This document shows positions 1-6,252 of a stretch of DNA of 17,464 bases, one piece after another (position 1 is the stretch's first letter; each line of letters begins with the position of its first letter). The stretch spans positions 1-17,464 of the forward strand of contig DAHVYW010000130.1 of the NCBI GenBank assembly GCA_027324025.1. Direction: 5' to 3'. Under the pieces are notes generated by a model, which searched no databases, had not been told where the DNA came from, and saw nothing but the letters and a program-made list of their open reading frames with translations. This stretch comes from JAJZQD01 sp021847735 (GTDB lineage Bacteria > Bacillota > Thermincolia > Thermincolales > UBA2595). Position numbers and translations under genes: made by a program.

Positions 1-73
1 CATAATTGTTTTTTGTTTGAGGCAACAATAAGGTTGTTTAATACAAATGTGCAGGATTCGGGAGGTGACAGTA

Positions 74-244
74 ATGGTTTATCGTATTTCGGAGGAGTGT
101 ACCGCATGCGGTGACTGTGCCGGCAAATGCCCGGCCGGGGCAATAAAGGGTGATAAAAAGGGTTATGCCATCGATTCTGACAAGTGTACAGAATGTGGTT
201 CTTGTGCTGAAGTCTGCCCGGTTGCAGCCGCTAGAAAAGCTTAA
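74..244 (+). CDS. Clostridial-type 2[4Fe-4S] ferredoxin
   Basis: A 56-residue cytoplasmic electron carrier. Two classic CxxCxxCxxxCP motifs are visible: Cys 9, 12, 15, 19 and Cys 38, 41, 44, 48, enough for two low-potential [4Fe-4S] clusters. The length is typical of clostridial bacterial ferredoxins. I start it at the ATG at 74 because GGAGGTGA (61-68) sits about five bases upstream; the upstream in-frame ATG at 47 has no ribosome site and would add nine non-conserved residues. It stands alone, closed by a strong terminator. The next operon encodes a candidate ATP-dependent reductase, so this ferredoxin could be its electron donor, but that is inference from proximity only. Confidence 0.95.
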   Translation: MVYRISEECTACGDCAGKCPAGAIKGDKKGYAIDSDKCTECGSCAEVCPVAAARKA

Positions 245-249
245 CGAGA

Positions 250-283
250 GAAGCTCTTCCTTTTTTGGAAGAGTTTCTTTTTT
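250..283 (+). terminator. Intrinsic terminator of the ferredoxin gene
   Basis: An 11-bp stem (250-260 with 267-277, one G-T wobble) closes a six-T loop and is followed by six T (278-283). It begins a few bases after the ferredoxin stop codon, so the ferredoxin is probably a monocistronic transcript. Confidence 0.85.
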
Positions 284-362
284 AGTATTATAATAATATT
301 TTTATTGAATATTTGGGGGTGTTAGTGTATACAAGTTTAGTACAAAGATAAACTCCCACGAG

Positions 363-391
363 TTGACGATATTACCGAAATATGTTACCGT
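363..391 (+). promoter_or_regulatory. Possible sigma-A promoter of the activase-like operon
   Basis: TTGACG at 363-368 matches the -35 consensus at five of six positions. Seventeen bases later TACCGT (386-391) is a poor -10. It lies in the 220-bp gap between the ferredoxin stop and the next start, where a promoter is expected. The -10 weakness keeps confidence low. Confidence 0.25.
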
Positions 392-464
392 AGAAATGAA
401 AGTTATTAGAAATTAGGGTCATTAGCGAAAAAAATCTGAAGTCCGAGGGGAGGATTATTTTGCT

Positions 465-1451
465 ATGCCTGTTAAAATTGGAATTCCCCGGGCACTAGCG
501 TATTACGCCTATTATCCTTTTTGGAAAGAGTTCTTTCAGAAACTGGGCCTGGAAACCGTTATTTCTCAGGTAACAACGAAGCAGATACTTGATGATGGTG
601 TGAAAGAGGCAGTTACCGATGCTTGTGTCCCCATTAAGGTTTTCCACGGACATGTGCGTGATCTTAAAGATAAGGCAGATTACATATTTGTACCCCGGCT
701 CGTAAGCATTAACAAAGAAAAAACAGTTACATTTTGTCCGAAGTTCCTTGGATTGCCTAACATGATAAAGACATCAATGACAGGTTTACCCCCGTTAATC
801 GATATAAGGGTCGATTTAAAAAAAGGGAAACTGGAGCTTTTCAAAATATGTTACCGCCTTGGCAGGAAATTCGATGTAGGGTTGTGGACGATTGTAAAGG
901 CTTACAGCAGCGGCATGAAAGCCCAGGCCAAGTACCAACAGCTCCTTAACGAACAATATAGCCCGATAGAAGCCGTAAATATATTGGATGGGGAGGACAG
1001 TCTCTTAGCAAACAGCACCGACCCAAAACTAAAATTCGCGGTATTGGGGTTTCCCTACACCATATACGATAAGTTTGTTAACGTAGATATCATAAACAAG
1101 TTGCGAAAACTTGGGATAAAAGTACTTACCGCTGAAATGGTCCCACCTAAAATTCTTCTCCAACAAGCCAAGAAAGTCCCCAAAAATCTATTTTGGAATT
1201 TTAGCAATCAAGTCTTAAGGGCTGCCCTGTATTATCTTGATAACAGCAAAGTTGACGGGATCATTCATGTTACGGCCTTTGGCTGCGGACCGGATGCTAT
1301 GGTTGACAAAATGATAGAACTGGAAGCTAAACAAAGAGGCAAAATTCCGTTTATGTCCATTACTATTGATGAGCATACCGGTGAAGCCGGTTTAATGACC
1401 AGGATAGAAGCCTTTGTTGACATGTTAGCTCTACGGAGGGAACGGTCATGA
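465..1451 (+). CDS. DUF2229/COG3580-type acyl-CoA dehydratase activase-related protein
   Basis: A 328-residue protein that I place in the CoA-activase-associated DUF2229/COG3580 group, distantly related to the HgdB-type subunits of 2-hydroxyacyl-CoA dehydratases. The N-terminus (KIGIPRAL, then YYPFW) is typical of the group. Cysteines at 54 (DACVPIK), 91 (FCPKFLG) and 274 (AFGCGPD) sit in conserved-looking loops and could ligate an Fe-S cluster. Residues 302-319 hold DEHTGEAGLMTRIEAFVD, a signature repeated in the next gene product. GAGGGGAGG lies about ten bases before the ATG. Its stop overlaps the next start (ATGA), so the two are translationally coupled. In other Firmicutes these domains can be fused with a BadF ATPase in one very long protein; here they are separate genes. 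The substrate is unknown. Confidence 0.8.
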   Translation: MPVKIGIPRALAYYAYYPFWKEFFQKLGLETVISQVTTKQILDDGVKEAVTDACVPIKVFHGHVRDLKDKADYIFVPRLVSINKEKTVTFCPKFLGLPNMIKTSMTGLPPLIDIRVDLKKGKLELFKICYRLGRKFDVGLWTIVKAYSSGMKAQAKYQQLLNEQYSPIEAVNILDGEDSLLANSTDPKLKFAVLGFPYTIYDKFVNVDIINKLRKLGIKVLTAEMVPPKILLQQAKKVPKNLFWNFSNQVLRAALYYLDNSKVDGIIHVTAFGCGPDAMVDKMIELEAKQRGKIPFMSITIDEHTGEAGLMTRIEAFVDMLALRRERS

Positions 1452-2536
1452 AAATAACATTCCCCTATATGGGTACATACCATATAGCCTTCAAGATGCT
1501 CATTGAGGGTTTAGGGCACGAGGCTATTGTACCCCCCAAGCCCAGCAAGAAAACCCTTACATATGGCACACAAAATTCCCCGGAGTTTGCCTGCCTGCCT
1601 TTTAAAATACTCCTTGGCAGCTACCTGGAGGCTATTGAACTGGGAGCTGAAATGGTTATTACTTCAGGCGGAGCCGGCCCATGCAGGGCCGGCTATTATG
1701 GTGTTTTACACCAAAAGATTTTGCAGGATCTGGGATATGACACCAAAATAGTCGTAATGGAATCACCGTTTCGCAATATTTTTGATTTTTTAGGTAAAAT
1801 CAGAAGCGTTATCGGCCCCTCCGGAGTATCCTGGTGGACTTTTGGAAAGGTTTTTAGAAAGGCTTGGGAAAAACTCAAGGTTCTCGATGATATAGAGTTT
1901 CTTTCCCACCAAATCCGCCCGTTTGAGCTTAAAAGGGGCGACACAACCAACGTTTTTAGCAAATGCCTTGAAATTATAGATCAGGCCGGAACCATTCCGG
2001 AGATTAATGAGGTCCGGGTGATTGCTAAAAAGATGCTTAATGACATTCCTGTTGACCGCAGCCGCCAGGTTTTAAAAGTTGGCATTGTCGGCGAGATATA
2101 TGTGGTTCTTGAACCCTTTGCCAATCATGATATAGAGATTACTCTTGGGGAAATGGGTGTCCTGACTCACCGCTCGATTTACCTTTCGGACTGGACCCGG
2201 GAAAGTACAGGATATGAGTCTACCCAAAAGGTTATTGAAGTTGCATCCCCGTACATCGATGAACTTTTTGGCGGCCATGGGATATATAGTGTGGGTCATA
2301 GTATTTTATATTCCAAAAAAGGGTTTGACGGTGTTGTTCAATTGGCACCGTTCACCTGTATTCCCGAAATTGTTGCAAAACCTATTTTGAATAAGGTTAC
2401 CCAGGACTACAATATTCCTGTTCTGACAGTTTTTCTTGATGAACAAACCGGTAAAGCCGGGCTTCAGACCAGGCTAGAGGCTTTTGTTGACCTGTTGGCT
2501 CAAAAGCGCGACAAGTTGGAGGGTATAGCTATATGA
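1448..2536 (+). CDS. COG3581-type acyl-CoA dehydratase-like protein
   Basis: A 362-residue paralogue of the preceding gene product, of the COG3581 type (HgdB-related, no assigned reaction). Visible landmarks are Cys 49 (FACLPFK), Cys 79 (GGAGPCRAGYYG) and Cys 304 (PFTCIPEIV), all in loops where related dehydratase subunits place Fe-S ligands. DEQTGKAGLQTRLEAFVD (331-348) nearly copies the C-terminal signature of the upstream protein. No signal peptide or membrane span is evident, so it should act in the cytoplasm. It overlaps its neighbours by 4 bp on both sides (ATGA), which suggests the three proteins are made in equal amounts and act as one complex. The reaction and substrate cannot be read from the sequence. 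Confidence 0.8.
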   Translation: MKITFPYMGTYHIAFKMLIEGLGHEAIVPPKPSKKTLTYGTQNSPEFACLPFKILLGSYLEAIELGAEMVITSGGAGPCRAGYYGVLHQKILQDLGYDTKIVVMESPFRNIFDFLGKIRSVIGPSGVSWWTFGKVFRKAWEKLKVLDDIEFLSHQIRPFELKRGDTTNVFSKCLEIIDQAGTIPEINEVRVIAKKMLNDIPVDRSRQVLKVGIVGEIYVVLEPFANHDIEITLGEMGVLTHRSIYLSDWTRESTGYESTQKVIEVASPYIDELFGGHGIYSVGHSILYSKKGFDGVVQLAPFTCIPEIVAKPILNKVTQDYNIPVLTVFLDEQTGKAGLQTRLEAFVDLLAQKRDKLEGIAI

Positions 2537-3489
2537 AAGGGTTTTTAGGAGTAGATGTAGGCTCAGTCAGTACAAATCTTGTAGTAATTGCCGAAAACAA
2601 CGAGGTGCTGGTCAATTTTTATATCAGGACCAGGGGCCAGCCGATAAAAGCCGTGCAGGACGGATTAAAACAGGTGGCCGCAGAGGTCGGGAATTCAATT
2701 GCCATCCAAGGGGTTGGTACCACCGGCAGCGCCAGGCATCTGACCAATATTCTGGTGGGCGCGGATACCGTCAAGAATGAAATTACTGCCCACGCCGTTG
2801 CCGCTTCAGCGATGGTTCCCGGGGTACAGACCGTGCTTGAAATCGGCGGCCAGGATTCTAAAATAATCCTGCTGCGCCAGGGTGTGGTCACAGATTTTGC
2901 CATGAATACCGTTTGTGCGGCGGGAACCGGGTCTTTTCTAGACCAGCAGGCATCCCGTCTGAGTATTCCCATAGAAGATTTTGGCGGGCTGGCCCTTAGG
3001 GCCAAGTCTCCGGTGCGCATTGCAGGGCGGTGCTCGGTTTTTGCCGAGTCAGATATGATTCACAAGCAGCAGTTGGGCCACAACCTGGAAGATATTGTAG
3101 CCGGACTATGCGAGGCACTTGTCAGGAACTACCTGAACAACGTAGGGAAAGGCAAAGAGATTCTTGCGCCTGTGACATTTCAGGGCGGGGTTGCCGCAAA
3201 CGTCGGTATCAAGGCCGCTTTTGAAAAAGCCCTCGGCATAGAGGTAATAATTCCCAAGTATTACAATGTAATGGGTGCCATTGGGGTGGCTATGCTGGCC
3301 AAAGAAGCGGTAAAGAAAAAGAAAAAGACCAATTTCAAGGGCTTCGATGCCAGCAAGTTCAAGTATAAGGCTGGCAGTTTTGAGTGTAAGGGATGCTCAA
3401 ACCTCTGTGAGGTTATCGAGATATTTCATGACCAGCAGGTTATTGCCCGATGGGGTGATCGCTGCGGTAAATGGGAGAACATTTCCTGA
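2533..3489 (+). CDS. BadF/HgdC-family ATPase, acyl-CoA dehydratase activase-like
   Basis: A 318-residue ASKHA-fold ATPase. HgdC-type relatives form a dimer bridged by one [4Fe-4S] cluster and use ATP hydrolysis to push an electron to very low potential. The phosphate loop GVDVGSVSTN (6-15), EIGGQDSK (103-110), and both cluster cysteines, Cys128 (TVCAAGTGSF) and Cys167 (AGRCSVFAESD), are present. The core is about 260 residues, the normal activase size. A lysine-rich stretch (261-265) leads to an extra tail with Cys 285, 288, 292 and 311 (CKGCSNLC, then DRCGKW), a second likely metal site that simple HgdC proteins lack. It overlaps the preceding gene by 4 bp. I infer that it energises electron transfer to the two upstream HgdB-like proteins. 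Confidence 0.9.
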   Translation: MKGFLGVDVGSVSTNLVVIAENNEVLVNFYIRTRGQPIKAVQDGLKQVAAEVGNSIAIQGVGTTGSARHLTNILVGADTVKNEITAHAVAASAMVPGVQTVLEIGGQDSKIILLRQGVVTDFAMNTVCAAGTGSFLDQQASRLSIPIEDFGGLALRAKSPVRIAGRCSVFAESDMIHKQQLGHNLEDIVAGLCEALVRNYLNNVGKGKEILAPVTFQGGVAANVGIKAAFEKALGIEVIIPKYYNVMGAIGVAMLAKEAVKKKKKTNFKGFDASKFKYKAGSFECKGCSNLCEVIEIFHDQQVIARWGDRCGKWENIS

Positions 3490-3619
3490 AGGTAGTAAAA
3501 GCCTCTTTTTTAATTTCAATTGGTTACGCCCGACTGTAGGTTTAGCGGTAATATTTTTAGTATTTCGAGGGATGATATAGCTTAAGTACCGGAGACTTAG
3601 TTCATGAGGAGGGAATAAC

Positions 3620-3877
3620 ATGGCGCGTTGCTGCGACCCGCGTGGAGATATCGTAGGGACACTGATAACCCGCAATTACAGACTTGGGGGAATGGGTGAG
3701 CGGGGGAAAGGTGATGAAGTAGTTGATACATTGAATAAAATTGACGGAGTGAAAAGTGTTGAAATTGACAAAACTTCTCAAGGGATAACAGTCAAGTTTG
3801 ACCCCGGCCAGGTCCCTGAGGACCACCTTATCAGCACCCTAAATTCCCTGGGACACAGTATTCTTAACCATGCATAA
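3620..3877 (+). CDS. Heavy-metal-associated (HMA)-like domain protein lacking the CxxC site
   Basis: An 85-residue protein. Residues 33-83 fit the beta-alpha-beta-beta-alpha-beta pattern of HMA/copper-chaperone domains (DTLNKIDGVKSVEID, then ITVKF, then a C-terminal helix). The usual metal-binding MxCxxC loop is missing: its place is taken by glycine- and charge-rich residues (GMGERGKGD, 24-32). The only cysteines are an adjacent pair at the extreme N-terminus (Cys4-Cys5). GAGGAGGG lies seven bases before the ATG. It follows the activase operon by 130 bp without a convincing terminator, so co-transcription is possible. It may bind metal through the N-terminal pair, or it may be a non-metal HMA fold. 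Confidence 0.7.
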   Translation: MARCCDPRGDIVGTLITRNYRLGGMGERGKGDEVVDTLNKIDGVKSVEIDKTSQGITVKFDPGQVPEDHLISTLNSLGHSILNHA

Positions 3878-3929
3878 AGACCCAAAGTATGGGTAAAATA
3901 TTTACCGGGTTTATTGATTACTTTTCAAC

Positions 3930-3966
3930 AGGAAAGGGGGGAGCAATTTTGTTTCCTCCTTTTCCT
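3930..3966. repeat. 14-bp wobble-containing hairpin upstream of the DUF1540 gene
   Basis: Positions 3930-3943 pair with 3953-3966 (three G-T wobbles, nine-base loop). One arm is purine-only and the other pyrimidine-only. No T-run follows on either strand, so it is not a standard terminator. It sits between the HMA-like gene and the predicted DUF1540 promoter. Confidence 0.5.
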
Positions 3967-3991
3967 TTGGGGGCAAGTCAGCCGGTGGTTG

Positions 3992-3997
3992 TATAAT
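3992..3997 (+). promoter_or_regulatory. Perfect -10 box upstream of the DUF1540 gene
   Basis: A consensus TATAAT lies about 60 bases before the TTG start at 4059. The nearest -35-like sequence (TTGGGG, 3967-3972) is 19 bases away, which is long, so the promoter call is tentative. Confidence 0.35.
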
Positions 3998-4058
3998 TAA
4001 GTAAGAATAGGGGAAATTAATTGTAAACCAAATACAGCAAACATTGGAGGTGTGAAAA

Positions 4059-4211
4059 TTGCCGAAAGAAATTAAATGTGTCGTGGAAGAGTGCCATTTT
4101 AATGAAAACATGATTTGCAATGCCGATGCCATCGAAGTTCGGTCAAGTGGCGACAGGTCGGTTGAAACCTCAGACGGTACCGCATGCTCCACCTTTAAAC
4201 CTCAGGAATAA
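4059..4211 (+). CDS. DUF1540 small cysteine protein (TTG start)
   Basis: A 50-residue protein (starting MPKEIKCVVEEC) with the four-cysteine pattern of DUF1540 proteins: Cys 7, 12, 20 and 43 in the contexts KCVVEEC, ICNADAI and ACSTF. These are small Firmicute proteins of unknown function that probably bind a metal. It starts with TTG; GGAGGTGTG (4047-4055) just upstream is a near-consensus ribosome site and settles the start. No ATG is available that keeps the first two cysteines. It follows the HMA-like gene by 181 bp, which contains a possible promoter, and is followed by a terminator-like hairpin. The pairing with an HMA-like protein and a nearby ZIP transporter hints at metal handling but does not prove it. 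Confidence 0.85.
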   Translation: MPKEIKCVVEECHFNENMICNADAIEVRSSGDRSVETSDGTACSTFKPQE

Positions 4212-4222
4212 CAGTTTCGGCG

Positions 4223-4239
4223 GTTTAATAAGATTAAAC
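4223..4239. repeat. Small A/T-rich hairpin after the DUF1540 gene
   Basis: A perfect 7-bp stem, GTTTAAT (4223-4229) with ATTAAAC (4233-4239), closes a three-base loop. It lies just 11 bases after the DUF1540 stop and just before the terminator-like hairpin. Confidence 0.5.
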
Positions 4240-4241
4240 GG

Positions 4242-4270
4242 GGTTGTCGTAAGACAACCTCTTTGTTTTT
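4242..4270 (+). terminator. Terminator of the DUF1540 gene
   Basis: GGTTGTC (4242-4248) pairs with GACAACC (4253-4259) around a GTAA loop of GNRA type and is followed by TCTTTGTTTTT. The stem and T-rich tail suit rho-independent termination 30 bases after the DUF1540 stop. Confidence 0.6.
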
Positions 4271-4430
4271 CGCTAAAAGGCAAGGAATATGCAGGTGTAT
4301 TCCTATCAGCGAGCAACAACTCCATCGGCGAACCACTTCCGCTGCGCGGGTCGTGGGCCGATGGACGTCAGCCTCGCCCTGCGGAACACACCTGCATATT
4401 CCTTCTCTTTGCCAAAACAAAGAGGCTGCC
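4253..4430. repeat. About 180-bp imperfect palindrome between convergent genes
   Basis: The whole stretch folds about a centre near 4343-4344. Matched arms, outside in, are 4253-4270 with 4415-4430 (one or two mismatches), 4282-4298 with 4388-4404 (17 bp perfect), 4321-4329 with 4357-4365 (9 bp perfect) and 4339-4342 with 4346-4349. Unpaired or bulged segments lie between them. The right arm also carries its own perfect 7-bp hairpin (4405-4411 with 4418-4424). Because of the symmetry both strands give similar short spurious peptides. It occupies the gap between the DUF1540 (+) and ZIP (-) genes. It may be a miniature inverted-repeat element, a cruciform-forming repeat, or a bidirectional termination structure. 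Confidence 0.85.
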
Positions 4431-4441
4431 TATTTTGATTT

Positions 4442-5173
4442 TTAATGAAATATACTTAGGGAGAGGATAAATAGAAATCCGATGACTCCCCCCATTGTGG
4501 AATAGTTGGGATGTCTCCGCCTGGACTCAGGCAAGAGTTCATTTTTCACAATAAAAGTCATAGCCCCCGCGGCAACAGCCAGCAAAAGGGCAATTCGGTC
4601 AGGAGAAATGTTAACGAGTACTAACCCGATTAAAGCCCCTATTGGGGTAAAAAGGCTTACAATGACGTTCAAAAACAAGATTTTGAAAGGGGCTACGCCC
4701 CCGATTTTCAAAGGAGTGGCTGTGGCCATCCCTTCTGGGATGTTATGCAGGCCTATGGCCAGGGCTATAACCAGACCCAGGTGCTGCTGGGCGGAATACC
4801 CGGCGGCAATTGCTATCCCTTCGGGGAGATCGTGCAGGGCGATACCGATAGCCACCAGGTATCCCATCTTAAGGAAATACGCTTTGGAGTCTGAAGCCCT
4901 GTTTTGCGGTGAGAAAACCTGGGATAAAACAAGGTCCAGGGCTAACATTATTATCACGCCAATACTGAAGCCCATTGCAGCCTGGCGCGGACTACCCTGT
5001 TCCAGGGAAGAGGGGAGTAAATCCAAAACGACAACAGCGAGCATTATACCGGCAGCCAACCCAAACATAACTGAAATTGATTTTTCCTTTGGATTACCCA
5101 CCAACATTACAATCAAACAACCAAAACATGTGGCCAACCCGGCCACTATGCTGGAAATTATTATTTCGGCCAT
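4442..5173 (-). CDS. ZIP-family divalent metal transporter
   Basis: A 243-residue polytopic inner-membrane protein of the ZIP family, which imports Zn2+, Fe2+ or related divalent cations. The two diagnostic metal-site helices are intact: HDLPEG at 114-119 and HNIPEG at 143-148, in the ZupT-like arrangement, with a further KNELLPES motif at 210-217. The family usually has eight membrane helices, and hydrophobic segments cover most of the protein. The histidine-rich loop seen in some ZIPs is absent. The ATG at 5173 follows GGTGAAGGA. The gene converges on the DUF1540 gene and diverges from a small membrane protein gene. Which metal it carries cannot be told from the sequence. Confidence 0.93.
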   Translation of the reverse strand: MAEIIISSIVAGLATCFGCLIVMLVGNPKEKSISVMFGLAAGIMLAVVVLDLLPSSLEQGSPRQAAMGFSIGVIIMLALDLVLSQVFSPQNRASDSKAYFLKMGYLVAIGIALHDLPEGIAIAAGYSAQQHLGLVIALAIGLHNIPEGMATATPLKIGGVAPFKILFLNVIVSLFTPIGALIGLVLVNISPDRIALLLAVAAGAMTFIVKNELLPESRRRHPNYSTMGGVIGFLFILSLSIFH

Positions 5174-5314
5174 TCCTTCACCGCCTTACTAATCCTATTA
5201 AAGAAGGTATTCCTCCGACCTGTTACTTATGCTCTCCTATGTTTTCATACCTTTGATTTTAAAGGCATAAGATTTAGTGAGCCGGTTTTAACCCGGCAGC
5301 AAGGAGGGGAAACT

Positions 5315-5458
5315 TTGATTTATCAAATAGTAAGGGGGAAATCAGTCCTGGCGGGGATACTGTTTTTTATGGCGGTTTTTACGCTGGGCCTGATATGGGC
5401 ATTCAATGATTTCGGGGGTTTAGCCGATGCCTTTGTAATTAGGCAGACGTTCAACTAG
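5315..5458 (+). CDS. 47-aa single-span membrane protein (TTG start)
   Basis: A short ORF with an excellent ribosome site (AAGGAGGGG, 5301-5309) six bases before a TTG start. The product has a basic N-terminus (MIYQIVRGKS), one hydrophobic helix at about residues 11-30 (VLAGILFFMAVF, then LGLIWAF), and a short polar C-terminus ending RQTFN, so it should be an N-in single-span inner-membrane protein. I do not recognise a family. A 5-bp hairpin (5281-5285 with 5293-5297) lies just before the ribosome site. It is divergent from the ZIP gene and 300 bp upstream of the chemotaxis operon; no shared function is evident. Confidence 0.6.
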   Translation: MIYQIVRGKSVLAGILFFMAVFTLGLIWAFNDFGGLADAFVIRQTFN

Positions 5459-5760
5459 CAAAGACCGTGCAGTTTCAAACAAATTTTAACTGTCAAGTAA
5501 ACAAGATGAAGGATTTTCGGGCAAATTGTCGAACATACACAAGTGACTGGCTAATTTTACTAATTCCAGCAAAATTGTTTATGAATAAAGACAGGTTATT
5601 AGTCATTTTAAAGCTGACAGTGTTATAAATCCTTTATTTGGACAAGCTGTCAGACAGTGACTGACCGATTCCAGAAAATACCTGGATACCCGATGAAGAC
5701 AACGATAGAACTAATGCCAAAATTCACAAGTTGAAAATTTCTATGTTTGGAGGGGGTAAC
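5459..5760. other. 300-bp non-coding region upstream of the chemotaxis operon
   Basis: I see no gene here. An AT-rich stretch includes TTGTTT (5575-5580) and, 16 bases on, TATTAG (5597-5602), a weak sigma-A candidate, and TATAAA at 5624-5629. Interleaved dyads sit at 5614-5653 and 5649-5665: CTGACAG pairs with CTGTCAG, and GTCAG with CTGAC. I found no good sigma-D (TAAA/GCCGATAT) promoter. The in-frame TTG at 5731 is an unlikely cheW start because the ribosome site GGAGGGGG (5749-5756) lies downstream of it. Confidence 0.5.
5614..5665. promoter_or_regulatory. Overlapping inverted repeats upstream of cheW
   Basis: CTGACAG (5614-5620) is complementary to CTGTCAG (5647-5653). The second arm is itself part of GTCAG-N7-CTGAC (5649-5665). 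The shared arm means the two structures exclude each other. This could be an operator with several half sites or an alternative RNA fold in the cheW leader; the regulator is unknown. Confidence 0.35.
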
Positions 5761-6231
5761 ATGGCAGAGGAGTTAATCGCAAATGAAAACCAGTATGTGG
5801 TGTTCCGGTTAGGCAGGGAAATTTACGGACTGGAGATCTCCTCCATATTGGAAATTATCACAATGCAGACAATTACTGTAGTACCTGGAACGGAGGATAT
5901 TATCGAAGGGATCATTAACCTCCGGGGCCGGGTTATTCCGGTGTTTAATTTACATAAAAAATTCAACTTGGCAGGGGACGAAATTACTCGTTCAACAAGA
6001 ATTGTAGTTGTAGAGGTGGGGGGAAACAGCATCGGTATGCTGGTCGACGGGGTTTATGAGGTAGTTAAAATCACCGACGATATTGTCGAAAAACCGTCAC
6101 ATATTTTGAGCGATATTGACAAGGAATACCTGGCTGGAGTGGCTAAACTTGAAGATAAACTGGTGATCCTGCTTGACCTGTCAAAGGTTTTAAACAGAGA
6201 CGACGCAGTAATGTTGGAAAATATCGGCTAA
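5761..6231 (+). CDS. cheW: Chemotaxis coupling protein CheW
   Basis: A 156-residue CheW scaffold that links methyl-accepting receptors to the CheA kinase at the membrane-associated signalling array. The single CheW/SH3-like domain fills the protein: QYVVFRLGREIYGLEI near the start, then GIINLRGRVIPVFNLHKKF at about 49-67, the most conserved segment of the family, and a final strand LVILLDLSKVL. I chose the ATG at 5761 because GGAGGGGG lies just before it. It is the first gene of the chemotaxis operon, 21 bp before cheA. Confidence 0.95.
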   Translation: MAEELIANENQYVVFRLGREIYGLEISSILEIITMQTITVVPGTEDIIEGIINLRGRVIPVFNLHKKFNLAGDEITRSTRIVVVEVGGNSIGMLVDGVYEVVKITDDIVEKPSHILSDIDKEYLAGVAKLEDKLVILLDLSKVLNRDDAVMLENIG

Positions 6232-6252
6232 CGTCTCGAAAGGAGGAAAACA

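Noticed and set aside
3310..3330. Programmed frameshift at the A-rich lysine run in the activase
   Set aside because: The A runs are broken by G, the frame continues through a conserved cysteine tail, and no downstream stimulator is evident.
4202..4445. Short frames on both strands inside the palindrome
   Set aside because: Their similar peptides (GICRC, HLHIP) arise from the DNA symmetry and not from coding constraint.
4506..5192. 228-codon open frame on the plus strand
   Set aside because: It is the antisense shadow of the ZIP transporter, which has the HDLPEG and HNIPEG motifs and a proper ribosome site.
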